Positions 62,457 through 64,000 of a DNA stretch of 64,000 nt are shown here, piece by piece. Both the position numbers and the translations under genes were made by a program. How positions within the stretch are numbered: the stretch's first letter is position 1; each line of letters begins with the position of its first letter. The stretch is taken from NCBI GenBank assembly GCA_947623455.1, contig OX392529.1:3038001-3102000 (forward strand), read 5' to 3'. The DNA is from Mimachlamys varia (Eukaryota > Mollusca > Bivalvia > Pectinida > Pectinidae). The notes below the pieces were generated by a model, which saw nothing but the letters and a program-made list of their open reading frames with translations, was not told where the DNA came from and did no database searches.

Positions 62457-62595
62457 GTACACGACATCCAGAAAGTTAACTTTGATTAAACCTGTCAACT
62501 TGAGACTAAATTATACCTGTTCCATCTAGATAGCCAGTTTGTCACTGAACTGACCCTGTTAGAGTGAATACCTAGAGTCTATCCTATTCACAGGT

Positions 62596-64000
62596 GTAAA
62601 AATTACAAAGTATCCCTCTACTCCCTATAACATAGTATCCCTCTACTCCCTATAACATAGTATTCCTCTACTCCCTATAACATAGTATCCCTCTACTCCC
62701 TATAACATAGTATCCCTCTACTCCCTATAACATAGTATCCCTCTACTCCCTATAACAAAGTATTCCTCTACTTCCTATAACATAGTATCCCTCTACTCCC
62801 TATAACATAGTATCCCTCTACTCCCTATAACATAGTATCCCTCTACTCCCTATAACATAGTATCCCTCTACTCCCTATAACATAGTATTCCTCTACTCCC
62901 TATAACAAAGTATCCCTCTACTCCCTATAACATAGTATCCCTCTACTCCCTATAACATAGTATCCCTCTACTCCCTATAACATAGTATCCCTCTACTCCC
63001 TATAACATAGTATCCCTCTACTCCCTATAACATAGTATCCCTCTACTCCCTATAACATAGTATCCCTCTACTCCCTATAACATAGTATCCCTCTACTCCC
63101 TATAACATAGTATCCCTCTACTCCCTATAACATAGTATCCCTCTACTCCCTATAACATAGTATCCCTCTACTCCCTATAACATAGTATCCCTCTACTCCC
63201 TATAACATAGTATCCCTCTACTCCCTATAACATAGTATCCCTCTACTCCCTATAACATAGTATCCCTCTACTCCCTATAACATAGTATTCCTCTACTCCC
63301 TATAACATAGTATTCCTCTACTCCCTATAACATAGTATCCCTCTACTCCCTATAACATAGTATCCCTCTACTCCCTATAACATAGTATCCCCCTACTCCC
63401 TATAACATAGTATTCCTCTACTCCCTATAACATAGTATTCCTCTACTCCCTATAACATAGTATCCCCCTACTCCCTATAACATAGTATTCCTCTACTCCC
63501 TATAACATAGTATTCCTCTACTCCCTATAACATAGTATTCCTCTACTCCCTATAACATAGTATTCCTCTACTCCCTATAACATAGTATCCCTCTACTCCC
63601 TATAACATAGTATCCCCCTACTCCCTATAACATAGTATCCCTCTACTCCCTATAACATAGTATCCCCCTACTCCCTATAACATAGTATTCCTCTACTCCC
63701 TATAACATAGTATCCCCCTACTCCCTATAACATAGTATTCCTCTACTCCCTATAACATAGTATCCCCCTACTCCCTATAACATAGTATTCCTCAACTCCC
63801 TATAACATAGTATCCCCCTACTCCCTATAACATAGTATTCCTCTACTCCCTATAACATAGTATCCCCCTACTCCCTATAACATAGTATCCCCCTACTCCC
63901 TATAACATAGTATCCCCCTACTCCCTATAACATAGTATCCCCCTACTCCCTATAACATAGTATCCCTCTACTCCCTATAACATAGTATCCCCCTACTCCC
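62596..64000. repeat. 25-bp minisatellite, ~56 copies, running off the window
   Basis: Unit ACATAGTATCCCTCTACTCC then CTATA, very uniform, with C/T variants (TATTCCTC, TATCCCCC). The variants alternate in the distal third, suggesting a two-unit higher-order period there. No splice-junction content is recognisable. Confidence 0.96.

Noticed and set aside
1..64000. tRNA, rRNA, promoter or polyadenylation features
   Set aside because: I saw no cloverleaf, rRNA-like block, or the gene's own start or end. The window is internal to one gene, so no promoter or terminator is claimed.

Overview
The window is eukaryotic. It carries the middle and distal part of one very large, intron-rich gene on the + strand, and no independent second cellular gene is supported. 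Thirty exons (8012-62456) can be joined by GT-AG splice sites with matching codon phases at every junction. They give about 5.82 kb of coding sequence, roughly 1,940 residues. The domain order is cysteine-rich PSI modules, calcium-type EGF, EGF, laminin-type EGF, CUB, EGF, a six-blade Kelch propeller (about one blade per exon), more PSI modules, EGF, then laminin-type EGF. The last exon holds a conserved segment (GRTVFFAVQPRYLNVDIRV). This is the distal architecture of MEGF8 (multiple EGF-like domains 8), a large type I membrane protein. The N-terminal CUB/EGF/first Kelch part lies upstream of the window. The transmembrane and cytoplasmic parts lie downstream.

The host is most likely a mollusc, probably a bivalve. 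The introns contain several dispersed repeats of the kind common in bivalve genomes: an element opening with AGCTCACCTGGTCC and a GTCCGTCGTCCG tract, a CCCCCCGCAACGAAGT element, and a CCCCCAAACGAAGTGGGGGG element. I could not run a search, so this is inference.

Layout: 1-7830 is intron with a 48-bp minisatellite and a ~68-bp satellite of about 100 copies. 8012-17772 holds PSI/stalk exons. 18827-19995 holds EGF and laminin-EGF exons. 22480-28924 holds CUB and EGF exons. 30148-45693 holds the Kelch propeller. 47485-51288 holds PSI exons. 53037-62456 holds EGF/laminin-EGF exons and the conserved distal segment. 62590-64000 is a 25-bp minisatellite that runs off the end. Mobile elements sit at 11780-14968, 27818-28673, 29220-29412, 35638-36720, 39050-40274 (piggyBac-like, TTAA target), 44247-44845, 57505-59136 and 60236-61460.

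The striking signal is in the introns. By my count more than half of the window is tandem minisatellite. In at least twelve introns the repeat unit is not random intron sequence: it spans an exon-intron junction, carrying the splice site plus 5-81 nt of the neighbouring exon. The gene is therefore studded with hundreds of decoy donors and acceptors, while one intact exon copy sits at the correct edge of each array. Stages range from two copies (intron before 61895) and three (before 62237) to more than fifty. One array keeps the reading frame with 14 consecutive donors 36 bp apart, so splice choice could create a length-variable protein segment. I read this as intron growth by repeated duplication across splice junctions, and this is the observation most worth following up.
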